From: Cellulomonas sp. Root930
GTDB taxonomy: Bacteria; Actinomycetota; Actinomycetes; Actinomycetales; Cellulomonadaceae
Direction of reading: 5' to 3'
Length of the DNA: 64,000 nucleotides
Assembly (NCBI GenBank): GCA_001429255.1
Contig: LMJI01000001.1
Span: 2,387,573-2,451,572, forward strand
The notes beneath the pieces are model-generated. The model did no database searches. It saw nothing but the letters and a program-made list of their open reading frames with translations, and was not told the origin of the DNA. The translations under genes were made by a program, and so were the position numbers. Shown piece after piece: positions 54,788-63,983 of this stretch (positions are counted from its first letter, which is position 1; each line of letters begins with the position of its first letter).

Positions 54788-54979
54788 TCAGATGGCGCGC
54801 TGCACCTTGCCGGCCTTGAGGCACGACGTGCACACGTTGAGACGCTTGGGCGTCCCCGCGACGACGGCACGCACGCGCTGGATGTTCGGGTTCCAGCGCC
54901 GCTTCGTGCGCACGTGCGAGTGCGAGATGCTGTGCCCGAAGCTCGGGCCCTTGGCGCAGACGTCGCAGTTGGCAGCCAC
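54788..54979 (-). CDS. rpmB: 50S ribosomal protein L28 (bL28), cysteine-containing form
   Basis: bL28 is 63 residues here. It begins AANCDVCAKGPSFGHSISHSHVRTKRRW and contains CTSCLKAGKV, so both CxxC pairs of the zinc-binding C+ form are present. Actinobacteria often also carry a zinc-free paralogue elsewhere. GTG at 54979 has AGGAG 7 nt upstream. A longer frame to 55024 lacks the family N-terminus. No Zur-type box is visible upstream. Confidence 0.95.
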   Translation of the reverse strand: MAANCDVCAKGPSFGHSISHSHVRTKRRWNPNIQRVRAVVAGTPKRLNVCTSCLKAGKVQRAI

Positions 54980-55256
54980 GGTCTTCTCCTGTTGCTCTTT
55001 GCGGATCATGTGCCGCGTGTGCGGCGAAGTCATGGGTCGGGGCGCACGAGCGACACCGTCTCCGTACCGTTTCCGGAAGTGGATGCGGGGGCCGCCATCG
55101 GGCACCACCAGCGCCCAGCAAGGCCGGGCAACCGGTCAAGACTAGCCCATCGGGCACGTCGGCCCAAATGTGGGTGTGATGAGGCAGGGTGGTGCCCCGT
55201 CGAGACAGGTGGGGGCCTGCCGACATGGTGCGGCGATCCAGGACGACGGAGGTGCG
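54980..55256. promoter_or_regulatory. Divergent intergenic region between rpmB and the DAK2 gene
   Basis: These 277 bp separate two outward-facing genes. I see AGGAG for rpmB and GGAGG (55248-55252) for the DAK2 gene, and a small hairpin GCCGC/GCGGC near 55012-55025. No consensus promoter, riboswitch or gene is recognisable in the remainder. Confidence 0.35.
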
Positions 55257-56774
55257 GTGGACCAGCTCGAGGCAGCGGCGGTGCGCGAGTGGGCGCACGC
55301 GGCACGCTCCGCGCTGGACGCCGCACGGGACCGGATCGACGCCGTGAACGTGTTCCCGGTGGCGGACTCCGACACCGGCACGAACGTGCTGCTGACCGTC
55401 GCGGGCGGCGCAGACGCGGTCGGGCTCCTCCCGGTCGGCGCGTCGGCGCAGGACGTGGCTCGCGCGTTCGGCCGGGGCGCCCTGCTCTCGGCGCGGGGGA
55501 ACTCCGGCGTCATCGTCAGCCAGTACCTCACGGGGTTCGCGCGCGCCCTGCCCGCGCACGCAGGTGCTCCTGAGGTCGCCCGCTGCCTGGGCGTGGCCGG
55601 ACGGGCCGCCCGCGAGGCGACCGTCGAGCCGCAGGAGGGCACGGTCCTCACCCTGGCCGACGTCGTGTCGAGCGCGGCTGCCACGGCCGCCGACGCCGGT
55701 GCCGACCTCCCGACGATGCTGGCCGAGGCGGTGGCGGAGGCCCTGCGCGCGCTCGGGCGGATCAGCGCGGTGCACCCCGTGCTGCGGGCGGCGCGGGTGC
55801 TGGACGCCGGTGCCTGCGCGCTGATCGTCGTCCTCGACGCGCTCGCCCGGGCGGTGTCCGACGAGCGGCCCGTGCAGGTCCCGCTCGACTGGCTGCCGAC
55901 CACCGCCGCGCACCACGCCTCCGTCGAGCCGACGGGTGGCGCGTTCGAGGTCATGCTCCTGGTGAGCGACGAGCACCCCGTGATCGACACCGGCGCCGAG
56001 CTGCGCCGGCGGATGGGGTCCGTCGGGGACTCCGTGGCGGTCGTCGGCGGAGACGGGTGGTGGCACGTCCACGTGCACACCGACGATCCGGCCGCGGCGA
56101 TCGCCGGTGCCGCGCTCGGGCGTCGCGAGCAGGTCCTCGTCCGGCTCCTCGCGGGCGCGCACGCGGGCGGATCGGCCCTGACCGGCCGGGCGGACGGGCT
56201 CGAGCGCTGGGGTGTCGTGGCGTGCACGGCCGCACCCGGCCTCGCCGCCTGGTACGCGTCGTCGGGCGCGGTCGTCCTCGTCCGGTGCCCCGAGGCGCCC
56301 GTCCGGGCGCAGCACCTCGCGCGCGCGGTCACCGACACCGGAGCCACGCACGTGGCGCTGCTGCCGGGGACGGGCGTCGATCCGGAGGAGGTCGCCGCTC
56401 TCGCTGCGCCCGAGGTCGTGATCCAGGCTCTCGACGCGACGGACGAGGTCCGCGCGGTGGTCGGCTCGCTGGCGCTCGCCGGTGCGGGTCCGACTGTGCA
56501 GGGCTGCGCCGCGGCCCGGGCCGCGCTGGCACGCCTGGACGTGCACGCGGTCGAGGTCGCCTCCGCGCGCGACGTGAGCGACGCCGTCGACGCCCTCGTG
56601 CGCGCCCCGCGACCGGTGCCGGCGGAGAGCCTGACCGTCCTGCTTCAGGAGGCGCCGGGCGACGGTCTGGTGGACGGCCTCGTCGACCACCTCGCTGCGC
56701 ACCACCCGGGCGTCGAGGCGACCGTGGTCGGCCCGACGGGGCACGGTCCCGCGCTCGTGCTGGGGCTGGACTGA
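55257..56774 (+). CDS. DAK2 domain protein, fatty acid kinase FakA-like (YloV family)
   Basis: The 505-residue protein has an N-terminal DhaL/DAK2 nucleotide-binding domain. NVFPVADSDTGTNVLLTVAGG carries the Mg-binding aspartates and GALLSARGNSGVIVSQYL follows. A middle domain and a DegV-like C-terminal region follow, as in FakA, which phosphorylates FakB-bound fatty acids. No fakB is in the window. GTG at 55257 has GGAGG 4 nt upstream. recG starts 2 nt after its stop, a conserved actinobacterial pairing. Confidence 0.88.
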   Translation: MDQLEAAAVREWAHAARSALDAARDRIDAVNVFPVADSDTGTNVLLTVAGGADAVGLLPVGASAQDVARAFGRGALLSARGNSGVIVSQYLTGFARALPAHAGAPEVARCLGVAGRAAREATVEPQEGTVLTLADVVSSAAATAADAGADLPTMLAEAVAEALRALGRISAVHPVLRAARVLDAGACALIVVLDALARAVSDERPVQVPLDWLPTTAAHHASVEPTGGAFEVMLLVSDEHPVIDTGAELRRRMGSVGDSVAVVGGDGWWHVHVHTDDPAAAIAGAALGRREQVLVRLLAGAHAGGSALTGRADGLERWGVVACTAAPGLAAWYASSGAVVLVRCPEAPVRAQHLARAVTDTGATHVALLPGTGVDPEEVAALAAPEVVIQALDATDEVRAVVGSLALAGAGPTVQGCAAARAALARLDVHAVEVASARDVSDAVDALVRAPRPVPAESLTVLLQEAPGDGLVDGLVDHLAAHHPGVEATVVGPTGHGPALVLGLD

Positions 56775-56776
56775 CC

Positions 56777-59068
56777 GTGGCCGGCCGTGACGGGCTCACC
56801 TACCCGGACAGCGTCCACACCCACGTGGACGTGCTCCACCGGCGGGTGGAGGGCAAGCCCGCCGAGCAGAAGAAGTACGCCGCGCTCGGCATCGAGACGG
56901 TCGGCGACCTGCTCTCCCACTACCCCTGGCGCTACGCCGACTCGCGCGAGGTCACCGACATCGCGAGCCTCGCGGTCGGGCACAACGTGTCGCTGGTCGC
57001 CCAGGTGCGCGGCGCCGAGATCAAGCTCGCGCAGAGGACGGGCAAGCCCCGCGTCGAGGCCAAGGTCACCGACGGCACCCGCACGCTCGACCTGGTGATC
57101 TTCATGCCCCACCGCTCCATGGCGGAGTTCCACCTGAAGCGCCTCGTGCCCGGGTCGCTCGGGCTGTTCTCCGGCCAGATCAACGTGTTCAACGGCCGGC
57201 TCCAGCTGGCGAACCCCACGTACGCGATCTTCGGGCACGAGGTCGACGAGGCGGTCGCCCTCGAGGAGGCCGAGTGGCCGATCCCGATCTACCCGGCGAC
57301 CGCGGGGCTGGAGTCGGACAAGATCCGTGCCGCGGTACGCAAGGAGCTCGACCGGCTCACGGAGTCGGACGTCCCGGACCCGGTGCCGGACCAGGTGCGC
57401 ACCGAGCGGCACCTCGCGTCGCGGTGGAGCGCCCTGCGCGCGGTCCACGTCCCGCAGACCGAGGAGGAGTGGCGCAAGGGGCAGGCACGACTGCGCTACG
57501 AGGAGGCCTTCGTGCTGCAGGCCGAGCTGGCCCGGCGGCGCGCACACGCCCAGCGCGAGGAGTCGACGGCACGCCCCGCGCGCTCCGGCGGGCTGCTGGA
57601 CGCCTTCGACGCCCGGTTGCCGTTCACCCTCACCGAGGGGCAGGTCGCGGCCGGCGAGCAGATCGCCGAGGACCTTGCGCGCCCGCACCCGATGCAGCGG
57701 CTGCTGCAGGGCGAGGTCGGCTCGGGCAAGACGGTCGTGGCGCTGCGCGCGATGCTCCAGGTCGTCGACGCGGGCGGTCAGGCCGCGCTGCTCGCCCCGA
57801 CGTCGGTCCTCGCGGCGCAGCACGTCCGCACGCTGCGCGCCCTGCTGGGCGACCTGGCGGAGGGCGGGCTGCTGGGCGGCTCGGAGATCGGCACGCGCGT
57901 GGCCCTGCTGACGGGTGCCCAGAACGCCGCCGAGCGGCGCAGCAACCTGCTCGAGGCGGCGAGCGGGCAGGCGGGGATCGTCGTCGGCACCCACGCCCTG
58001 CTGTCGGACCCCGTGCAGTTCGCCGACCTGGGGCTCGTGGTGATCGACGAGCAGCACAAGTTCGGCGTCGAGCAGCGGGGCCGGCTGCAGGCCAAGGCCG
58101 CGAACGCCCCGCACCTGCTGGTGACCACGGCCACGCCGATCCCGCGCACGGTGGCCATGACGGTGTTCGGCGAGCTGGAGATCTCGGAGCTGCGGCACGT
58201 CCCGGCGGGCCGCAGCGGGGTGACCACGCACGTCGTGCCCGCGGACAACCGGGCGTGGATGGACCGGACGTGGAGCCGGGTGCGCGAGGAGGTGGAGCGG
58301 GGCGGACGCGCCTTCGTCGTGTGCGCGCGGATCGACGGGGACGACGACGGCGCCGCCGCCGGGCCGCGGGAGACCGACGGCGCCGACCTGATCCTCGACG
58401 AGCCGACGACCGTCCGCGAGGCCCAGGCGGCCGAAGGACGTGCCCCGAAGCGGCCGCTGCGGGCCGTGCTCGAGGTCGTCGAGACCCTACGGAACGACGC
58501 GCGGCTGGGCGGTGTCGAGGTCGGTCTCCTGCACGGGCGCATGACGAGCGACGAGAAGGACCGGGCGATCGCCGACTTCTCGTCCGGCCGCGCGCCGGTG
58601 CTGGTGTCCACCACCGTGATCGAGGTCGGCGTCGACGTGCCGGCCGCCACGGTGATGGTGATCCTCGACGCCCACGTGTTCGGGCTGTCGCAGCTGCACC
58701 AGCTGCGCGGCCGCGTGGGTCGGGGGAGCGCGCCGGGCCTCTGCCTCCTCGTCGCGGACGCCCCCGAGGGCAGCGTCGCCGCGCAGCGCCTGGGCGCGCT
58801 GGCGGCGACGACCGACGGGTTCGAGCTCGCGCGCGTGGACCTCGAGCTGCGCAAGGAGGGCGACGTCCTCGGGTCGGCGCAGTCCGGGCGCCGGGGCACG
58901 CTGCGGTTCCTGCGGATCGTGAGCGACGGTGCGGTGATCGACCGGGCGCGCGACGACGCCCGGACGCTGGTCGAGGCCGATCCGGAGCTGGGGGCGTGGC
59001 CTGCGCTGCGTGCCGCGATCGACCTGCAGCTGGCCGACGGGCGCGAGGAGTTCCTGGGCCAGAGCTGA
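56777..59068 (+). CDS. recG: ATP-dependent DNA helicase RecG
   Basis: RecG remodels stalled replication forks and Holliday junctions. The 763-residue protein has the N-terminal wedge/OB domain (about 60-170), SF2 motifs including Walker A GEVGSGKT (about 312-319) and the DEQH box (VIDEQHKFGVEQR). Helicase C and the TRG-type C-terminus (LRGRVGRGS, LELRKEGDVLGSAQSGR) complete it. Relative to E. coli there is a 40-residue acidic insertion near the GDDDGAAAGPRETDGAD stretch. It is co-transcribed with the FakA-like gene. Confidence 0.96.
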   Translation: MAGRDGLTYPDSVHTHVDVLHRRVEGKPAEQKKYAALGIETVGDLLSHYPWRYADSREVTDIASLAVGHNVSLVAQVRGAEIKLAQRTGKPRVEAKVTDGTRTLDLVIFMPHRSMAEFHLKRLVPGSLGLFSGQINVFNGRLQLANPTYAIFGHEVDEAVALEEAEWPIPIYPATAGLESDKIRAAVRKELDRLTESDVPDPVPDQVRTERHLASRWSALRAVHVPQTEEEWRKGQARLRYEEAFVLQAELARRRAHAQREESTARPARSGGLLDAFDARLPFTLTEGQVAAGEQIAEDLARPHPMQRLLQGEVGSGKTVVALRAMLQVVDAGGQAALLAPTSVLAAQHVRTLRALLGDLAEGGLLGGSEIGTRVALLTGAQNAAERRSNLLEAASGQAGIVVGTHALLSDPVQFADLGLVVIDEQHKFGVEQRGRLQAKAANAPHLLVTTATPIPRTVAMTVFGELEISELRHVPAGRSGVTTHVVPADNRAWMDRTWSRVREEVERGGRAFVVCARIDGDDDGAAAGPRETDGADLILDEPTTVREAQAAEGRAPKRPLRAVLEVVETLRNDARLGGVEVGLLHGRMTSDEKDRAIADFSSGRAPVLVSTTVIEVGVDVPAATVMVILDAHVFGLSQLHQLRGRVGRGSAPGLCLLVADAPEGSVAAQRLGALAATTDGFELARVDLELRKEGDVLGSAQSGRRGTLRFLRIVSDGAVIDRARDDARTLVEADPELGAWPALRAAIDLQLADGREEFLGQS

Positions 59069-59095
59069 GCGTCGGGAGCCGGGGCGCCCGGCGGA

Positions 59096-59101
59096 TACCC
59101 T
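59096..59101 (+). promoter_or_regulatory. -10 element for the ABC ATPase gene (leaderless start)
   Basis: TACCCT lies 7 nt before the GTG at 59109, 28 bp after the recG stop. Confidence 0.4.
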
Positions 59102-59108
59102 GACGCAC

Positions 59109-59798
59109 GTGTCGAAGCCCGTCATCCGCGCCCAGGACCTGCTCGTCGGCTACGGCGGGGCGCCCGTGTGCGCACCCGTGACGTTCACGCTGGCGCCCGG
59201 CAAGGTCGTCGCCCTCGTCGGCGCCAACGGTTCGGGGAAGTCCACCGTGCTGCGCGCCGTGATCGGGCTGCTCGAACCGTCGGGCGGGTCGCTGCAGGTG
59301 TTCGGCGGGCCGGTCGACGAGCGGGACGTCGGGTTCCGCACCAAGGTGGCCAGCGTTCTGGACGACGACGCGTACTTCCCGGCGCTCACGGTCTCCGAGC
59401 ACCTGTACCTGACCGCCCGCGGGCACGGGGTGCACGGCGCGCAGGACGTGGTCGCGGGGCTGCTCGCCGAGTTCGGCCTGACCGACCACGCCAAGTCCCT
59501 GCCCGTCGCCCTGTCCTCGGGGCAGCGGCGCCGCCTGCTGCTCGCTGCGGGGTTCGTCCGGCCGCGGTCGCTCCTCGTCCTCGACGAGCCCGAGCAGCGG
59601 CTCGACCGGGCGATGCGCGACCGGTTGGCCGCGCGCATCGTCGCGGAGAAGCAGTCGGGCGGTGCCGTCCTGCTGGCCACGCACGACCCGGACCTGCTCC
59701 GTGCGGTCGCCGACCGGGCGGTGCACGTGGCCGACGACGTGACCCGCGTGCTCCCGACGGACCAGGCGGCCGATCTCATCGCGCGGGAGAACCCGTGA
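59109..59798 (+). CDS. ABC transporter ATP-binding protein
   Basis: This is a 229-residue ABC ATPase. Walker A is GANGSGKST, the signature motif is the variant LSSGQRRR, and Walker B is LLVLDEPEQRLD, followed by ATHD. The Q-loop region reads VASVLDDDAYFPALTV, so the usual glutamine is not obvious. The gene overlaps the DUF6297-like permease by 4 bp, which makes a two-gene exporter of the ABC-2 style. Substrate is unknown. Confidence 0.9.
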   Translation: MSKPVIRAQDLLVGYGGAPVCAPVTFTLAPGKVVALVGANGSGKSTVLRAVIGLLEPSGGSLQVFGGPVDERDVGFRTKVASVLDDDAYFPALTVSEHLYLTARGHGVHGAQDVVAGLLAEFGLTDHAKSLPVALSSGQRRRLLLAAGFVRPRSLLVLDEPEQRLDRAMRDRLAARIVAEKQSGGAVLLATHDPDLLRAVADRAVHVADDVTRVLPTDQAADLIARENP

Positions 59799-61414
59799 CC
59801 GACACCGTCGGCACCCACGACGACGAGCCGGCGGTCCAGCCGTTCGACCTCGGTGACGTCCCGTCCGCCAAGAGCATCCGACGCTTCACCGCGCAGGCCG
59901 CGAACGCCCGCGGCGGGGCGAACATCGGCGACCTGCTGTCCAGCGTCTACTACGCGGTGATCAGCATCGCGATCAGCGTCGGTCTGGCGCTCGGCTTCGC
60001 GCAGGCCATGCGCGCGTCGCTGCCGCCGTCCCCGGACGTCGAGGCGCCGCTCTCGCTGAGCCTGGCCACGCTCGTCGTCGTCATCATCGTGGCGCTGGCG
60101 GGGGCGCTCCTCTCGCTCGCCGGCCGGCTGGGACCGGTCGGCGCCGGGGGAGCGGAGGCGGCCTGGTGGCTCGGCCTCCCGGTCGACCGCCGCGGGCTCC
60201 TGCGCCCTGCCGCGCGCCGGCTGCCTCTGCTTGCGGGATTCGTCGGTGCGGTGCTCGTCGCGCTCCTGGACGCCGGCCTGCTCGCGGATCCGGGACTGCG
60301 CGTCGCGCGGGTGGCGGCGACCGCGGCCCTGGTGGCCGCCGGGATCGTGCTGGTCGCGGCGGTGGGGCAGTCGGCGAGCGTGTCGCGGCGCTCGATCGCG
60401 CTGGCCGGCGACGTGCTGCTCTTCCTCGCCCCCGTCGCGGCGGTGATCCTCGCGCGCGTCGGCTGGTCCGTGGACGAGGTGCCCGGAGCCCCGTGGTGGT
60501 TCGTCGCCGCGCTCGTCCCGGTCGTCACGCTGCTCGCGGTGGTGGTCGACCGGCGGCTCGGGCGGATGCCCGCCCGGAGCCTGCGCGAGAGCGGCTCGGT
60601 GGCCACCCAGGCGGTCGGCGCCGTCGTGTCGATGGACTCCCGCGAGCTCGGCCGCGCGCTGACGGACGGTGCCGCCGCGCCGGTGCGGCGGTGGGTCTCG
60701 CGGCTCCGCACGGCCCGCGGGCCGGTGTCCGCGTTGATCACGGCCGATGTGGTGGTGCTGCGCAGGTCCGCCCGGCACGTGGTGCAGCTCGTGGTCGCGG
60801 CCCTCGTCCCGGTGCTGGTGAGCACGGTCCCGCAGCTGGCCAGCTCCGTCGGGGTCCTGCTGGCCCTGCTCGTCGCGGGGTCGGTGGCGATGAGTGCGAC
60901 CGGTGAGGGCGCCCGGCGTGCCGAGATGGCCCCGATCCTCGACCGGCTGCTGCCCATCGACGCCAAGACGGTCCGTCGGCTGCGCATGGTCGTCCCGGCG
61001 GCGGCGATGGCCCTGTGGTCCGTCGTCGCGTTCGCCGCGGTGGGCCGGTGGGCGTCCGACGTGCCCGGCTGGATCGCGCTCGGGCTGGCCTCCACGCCGG
61101 TCTGGGCAGCGGCGGCCGTCCGCGCCTCGTACCGGCCCGCACCCGACTGGGGAGGTGCCCTCGTGTCGACCCCGATGGGCGCGCTGCCGACGGGTGTCGC
61201 CACGGTGCTCGCGCGCGGCCCGGACCTCGTCGTGCTCTGCCTGCTGCCGGTCTGGATCGCGGTGCTGCTGCGGACGGTGAACGCGACCCTGCTCTACACC
61301 CAGGTCATCCTGTCGATCATCGCCGTGGCGGTCGCCTCGTCGATCCGCACGCGGTCCCTGATGGAGACCCTGATGGACGCCCAGGAGCAGGAGCGGGCGG
61401 GAGCGCGCCGGTGA
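59795..61414 (+). CDS. DUF6297-like ABC permease
   Basis: The 539-residue polytopic protein has about twelve hydrophobic segments and an RRFTAQAANARGGANIGDLL cytoplasmic N-terminal helix. It matches the actinobacterial ABC-exporter permeases annotated DUF6297. The GTG overlaps the ATPase stop (GTGA) and its own stop overlaps rsmD, so ATPase, permease and RsmD form one translational unit. A transport function is inferred from the partner ATPase. Confidence 0.8.
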   Translation: MTDTVGTHDDEPAVQPFDLGDVPSAKSIRRFTAQAANARGGANIGDLLSSVYYAVISIAISVGLALGFAQAMRASLPPSPDVEAPLSLSLATLVVVIIVALAGALLSLAGRLGPVGAGGAEAAWWLGLPVDRRGLLRPAARRLPLLAGFVGAVLVALLDAGLLADPGLRVARVAATAALVAAGIVLVAAVGQSASVSRRSIALAGDVLLFLAPVAAVILARVGWSVDEVPGAPWWFVAALVPVVTLLAVVVDRRLGRMPARSLRESGSVATQAVGAVVSMDSRELGRALTDGAAAPVRRWVSRLRTARGPVSALITADVVVLRRSARHVVQLVVAALVPVLVSTVPQLASSVGVLLALLVAGSVAMSATGEGARRAEMAPILDRLLPIDAKTVRRLRMVVPAAAMALWSVVAFAAVGRWASDVPGWIALGLASTPVWAAAAVRASYRPAPDWGGALVSTPMGALPTGVATVLARGPDLVVLCLLPVWIAVLLRTVNATLLYTQVILSIIAVAVASSIRTRSLMETLMDAQEQERAGARR

Positions 61415-61977
61415 CCCGCATCGTCGCGGGGTCGGTCGGCGGTCGTGTGCTCCAGGTGCCGCGCGTCGGGACCCGGCCGACGAGCGAGCGCGTGCGGGAG
61501 GCCCTCTTCTCGCGGCTGGAGCACCTCGACGTGGTCGACGGCGCCCGTGTGCTCGACCTGTACGCGGGCTCGGGCGCGCTCGGGATCGAGGCCGCCAGCC
61601 GCGGCGCCGCGCACGTGACCCTGGTCGAGGCCGCCCGGGACGCCGCCGAGGTGTGCCGCCGCAACGTGACGACCCTCGGGCTGGCGGGAACCGTGCAGGT
61701 GGTCGCGGAGAAGGCCGAGCGGTTCGCGCTGCGGGCTCCGTCGGCGCCGTGGGACCTGGTGCTCATCGACCCGCCGTACGACCTGGCGGAGGCCGACCTG
61801 GGGGGCGTGCTGGCCGGGGTCGGGTCGGCCCTGTCCGGCCACGGGGTCGTCGTCGTCGAGCGGGCGTCCCGCACCCCGGAGCCCACCTGGCCGCCGACGC
61901 TGGTCCGGTTCGACCGGCGCGCGTACGGGGACACCGTCATGTGGTTCGCGGAGCTCACGGACAGCGCGCAGGCCTGA
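61411..61977 (+). CDS. rsmD: 16S rRNA (guanine(966)-N(2))-methyltransferase RsmD
   Basis: RsmD methylates G966 of 16S rRNA. The 188-residue protein has the N-terminal RIVAGSVGGRVLQVP, RPTSERVREALFSRL, the SAM motif VLDLYAGSGALGIEAASRG and the catalytic DPPY (VLIDPPYDLA). The GTG is coupled to the permease stop. coaD follows in the widely conserved rsmD-coaD order. Confidence 0.95.
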   Translation: MTRIVAGSVGGRVLQVPRVGTRPTSERVREALFSRLEHLDVVDGARVLDLYAGSGALGIEAASRGAAHVTLVEAARDAAEVCRRNVTTLGLAGTVQVVAEKAERFALRAPSAPWDLVLIDPPYDLAEADLGGVLAGVGSALSGHGVVVVERASRTPEPTWPPTLVRFDRRAYGDTVMWFAELTDSAQA

Positions 61978-62023
61978 GCACCCGCCACGGCCGCGTCCCC
62001 GTGGCCGGACGCGGAGCCTGGCC

Positions 62024-62029
62024 TACCCT
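62024..62029 (+). promoter_or_regulatory. -10 element for coaD (leaderless start)
   Basis: TACCCT lies 6 nt before the GTG at 62036. There is no ribosome-binding site. Confidence 0.4.
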
Positions 62030-62035
62030 GACCAG

Positions 62036-62524
62036 GTGACCACCGCCGTCTGCCCCGGGTCGTTCGACCCCCTCACGCTCGGTCACGTCGACGTGATCCG
62101 ACGCGCCCGCTCGATGTTCGACGAGGTCGTCGTCGGCGTCGCCCGCAACTCCACCAAGTCCTCGTTCCTGCCCGTCGAGCAGCGGGTCGCCCTCGCGCGC
62201 GACGTGTTCTCGGACGTGGACGGCGTGCGGGTCGCGGCTGTCGACGGGCTGCTCGCCGACTTCGTCCGTACGGTGGGTGCGGTCGCGGTGGTCAAGGGCC
62301 TGCGCGGTGGGGCCGACTTCGACGCGGAGCTGCCGATGGCACTCATGAACCGGCACCTGTCGGGTGTCGAGACGGTGTTCGTCGTCGGTGACCAGGCGCT
62401 GGCCCACATCGCGTCGTCGCTGGTCAAGGACGTGGCACGGTACGGCGGGCCGATCGACGACCTCGTGCCCGGGCCGGTCGCCCACGCGGTACGTGCAGCA
62501 CTTCGAGGAGGGGACGCAGGATGA
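62036..62524 (+). CDS. coaD: Phosphopantetheine adenylyltransferase CoaD
   Basis: CoaD adenylates 4'-phosphopantetheine to dephospho-CoA. The 162-residue nucleotidyltransferase has the TxGH motif (PLTLGHVDVI), VVVGVARNSTKSSFLP, VKGLRGGADFDAELPMALMNRHL and the SSSLVKDVARYGG-type signature (ASSLVKDVARYGG). The stop overlaps the downstream coiled-coil gene (ATGA). Confidence 0.96.
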   Translation: MTTAVCPGSFDPLTLGHVDVIRRARSMFDEVVVGVARNSTKSSFLPVEQRVALARDVFSDVDGVRVAAVDGLLADFVRTVGAVAVVKGLRGGADFDAELPMALMNRHLSGVETVFVVGDQALAHIASSLVKDVARYGGPIDDLVPGPVAHAVRAALRGGDAG

Positions 62525-63012
62525 CCGACGAGGACCCGACGACTCGGCCCGAGGGCCTGACCGGCGTGCTGGACGCGATCGCCTCGGCGGTCACGAACGC
62601 GCGGGCGATGCCGATGTCGTCCTCGGTGCTGGTGAACCGCGCCGAGCTGCTCGACCTCGTGGACCAGGCACGCGACGTCCTGCCCAGCCAGCTCTCGCGC
62701 GCCGACGAGGTGCTGGCCGACGCCGACGCCGCCCGCTCGGTCGCGCAGGCGGACGCCGATGCCCTGCTGGCGCAGGCGCGCGCGCAGGCGGCGGCGCTCG
62801 TCGACCAGGAGGCCGTCGTGGTCGCGGCGCGGGAGCGCGCGGCCCAGGTGGTCGCCGATGCCGAGGAGACCGCGGAGCGGCTGCAGCGAGAGGCGGACGA
62901 CTACTGCGACCGCCGGCTGGCGGACTTCGAGATCGATCTCGGCAAGGTCCTCAGCCAGGTGCAGGCGGGCCGGGCCAAGCTGGCGGGACGGCTCGGCGTC
63001 GACGAGGGCTGA
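62521..63012 (+). CDS. SepIVA/DivIVA-like coiled-coil protein (Rv2927c-like)
   Basis: The 163-residue acidic protein is almost entirely helical. An N-terminal VLDAIASAVTNARAMPMSSSVLVNRAELLDLVDQARDVLP domain precedes a long Ala/Glu/Arg coiled coil (about 55-150). The position between coaD and DUF177 and the N-terminal domain match Rv2927c/SepIVA, a septation protein of mycobacteria. It is often misannotated as ATP synthase subunit B. It is translationally coupled to coaD. The septation role here is inferred. Confidence 0.8.
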   Translation: MTDEDPTTRPEGLTGVLDAIASAVTNARAMPMSSSVLVNRAELLDLVDQARDVLPSQLSRADEVLADADAARSVAQADADALLAQARAQAAALVDQEAVVVAARERAAQVVADAEETAERLQREADDYCDRRLADFEIDLGKVLSQVQAGRAKLAGRLGVDEG

Positions 63013-63051
63013 GCAGGTCGAGAGGTGAGACCTGCGCCACTCGCGGAGGAT

Positions 63052-63081
63052 TTGGGCGGCCCCTGACCTGTGCCGTAGAGT
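63052..63081 (+). promoter_or_regulatory. Promoter of the DUF177-rpmF operon
   Basis: TTGGGC (63052-63057), an 18 bp spacer and TAGAGT (63076-63081) precede the DUF177 start by about 56 nt. Confidence 0.5.
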
Positions 63082-63137
63082 GATCCGTTGGTTCTGCCGC
63101 TCATGGCCGTACCGAGATCAACGAGGGGACCCTGGCC

Positions 63138-63716
63138 GTGCCGCGCCCTGTTCACCTCGATCCCCGTTCGCCCTTCGTGCTCGATTCGCACGAGCTCGGT
63201 CGACGTCCGGGATCGACGAGGACCGTGCAGCGCACCGTGGGTGCCCCGGAAGATCTCGGGACGGATGTGATCGGCATCCCCACCGGGGCTGACGTCGAGC
63301 TGGATCTGCGGCTCGAGGCAGTCATGGAGGGGGTCCTGGTCACCGGATCCGTCCGTGGTCGGGCGATCGGGGAGTGCGTGCGCTGCCTGGGTGAGGTCGT
63401 CGAGGATGTCGACGTCTCGCTCACGGAGCTGTACGTGTACCCCGAGCGCGCGGCGGTCGCGGTCGAGGACGGCGACGACGAGGAGGACGTGCGCGAGCTG
63501 GAGGGCGACCTGGTCGACCTCGAGCCTGCGCTGCGGGACACGGTCGTGCCGGCTCTGCCGTTCCAGCCGCTGTGCCGTCCCGACTGCCCCGGCCTGTGCT
63601 CCGAGTGTGGAGCGCGACTGGCGGACGACCTTGACCACTCGCATGAGACGCTTGATCCTCGCTGGGCCGCTCTGGGCGGCCTCGTGGGCTCGAACGACGA
63701 GACGAAAGAGAGCTAG
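63138..63716 (+). CDS. DUF177 (YceD) family protein
   Basis: The 192-residue protein is of the YceD/DUF177 family. RAIGECVRCLGEV and the C-terminal LCRPDCPGLCSECGARL cysteine cluster probably bind zinc, with an acidic stretch between them. YceD proteins are linked to 23S rRNA/ribosome biogenesis and almost always precede rpmF, as here (2 nt gap). The GTG at 63138 has GAGGGG about 10 nt upstream, slightly far. Rv2926c is the mycobacterial counterpart. Confidence 0.92.
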   Translation: MPRPVHLDPRSPFVLDSHELGRRPGSTRTVQRTVGAPEDLGTDVIGIPTGADVELDLRLEAVMEGVLVTGSVRGRAIGECVRCLGEVVEDVDVSLTELYVYPERAAVAVEDGDDEEDVRELEGDLVDLEPALRDTVVPALPFQPLCRPDCPGLCSECGARLADDLDHSHETLDPRWAALGGLVGSNDETKES

Positions 63717-63718
63717 CC

Positions 63719-63916
63719 GTGGCTGTTCCGAAGCGCAAGATGTCGCGCAGCAACACCCGTGCGCGTCGGTCGCAGTGGAAGACCACTGCCACGACGCTCC
63801 ACACCTGCCCGCAGTGCAAGGCCAACAAGATGCCGCACACGGCCTGCCCGTCGTGCGGTACCTACAAGGACCGTGCCTACGCCGAGGCCGTGCGGACCGA
63901 GTTCGAGGTCCGCTGA
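63719..63916 (+). CDS. rpmF: 50S ribosomal protein L32 (bL32), cysteine-containing form
   Basis: bL32 (65 residues) begins AVPKRKMSRSNTRARRSQWK and contains CPQCKANKMPHTACPSCGTYK, the four-cysteine zinc ribbon of the C+ form. The GTG is 2 nt after the DUF177 stop. The DUF177-rpmF-rnc order is widely conserved. Confidence 0.96.
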   Translation: MAVPKRKMSRSNTRARRSQWKTTATTLHTCPQCKANKMPHTACPSCGTYKDRAYAEAVRTEFEVR

Positions 63917-63983
63917 GGCTGAGCTTGCGGCTCCTTGAGCCCAGCTCGTCCGCCGTGGGGCATTCGATGACCGGAGGACCGGC

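Noticed and set aside
54980..55256. Zur-binding site upstream of rpmB
   Set aside because: No TGATAATGATTATCA-like palindrome is present. The C+ form is not expected to be Zur-repressed.
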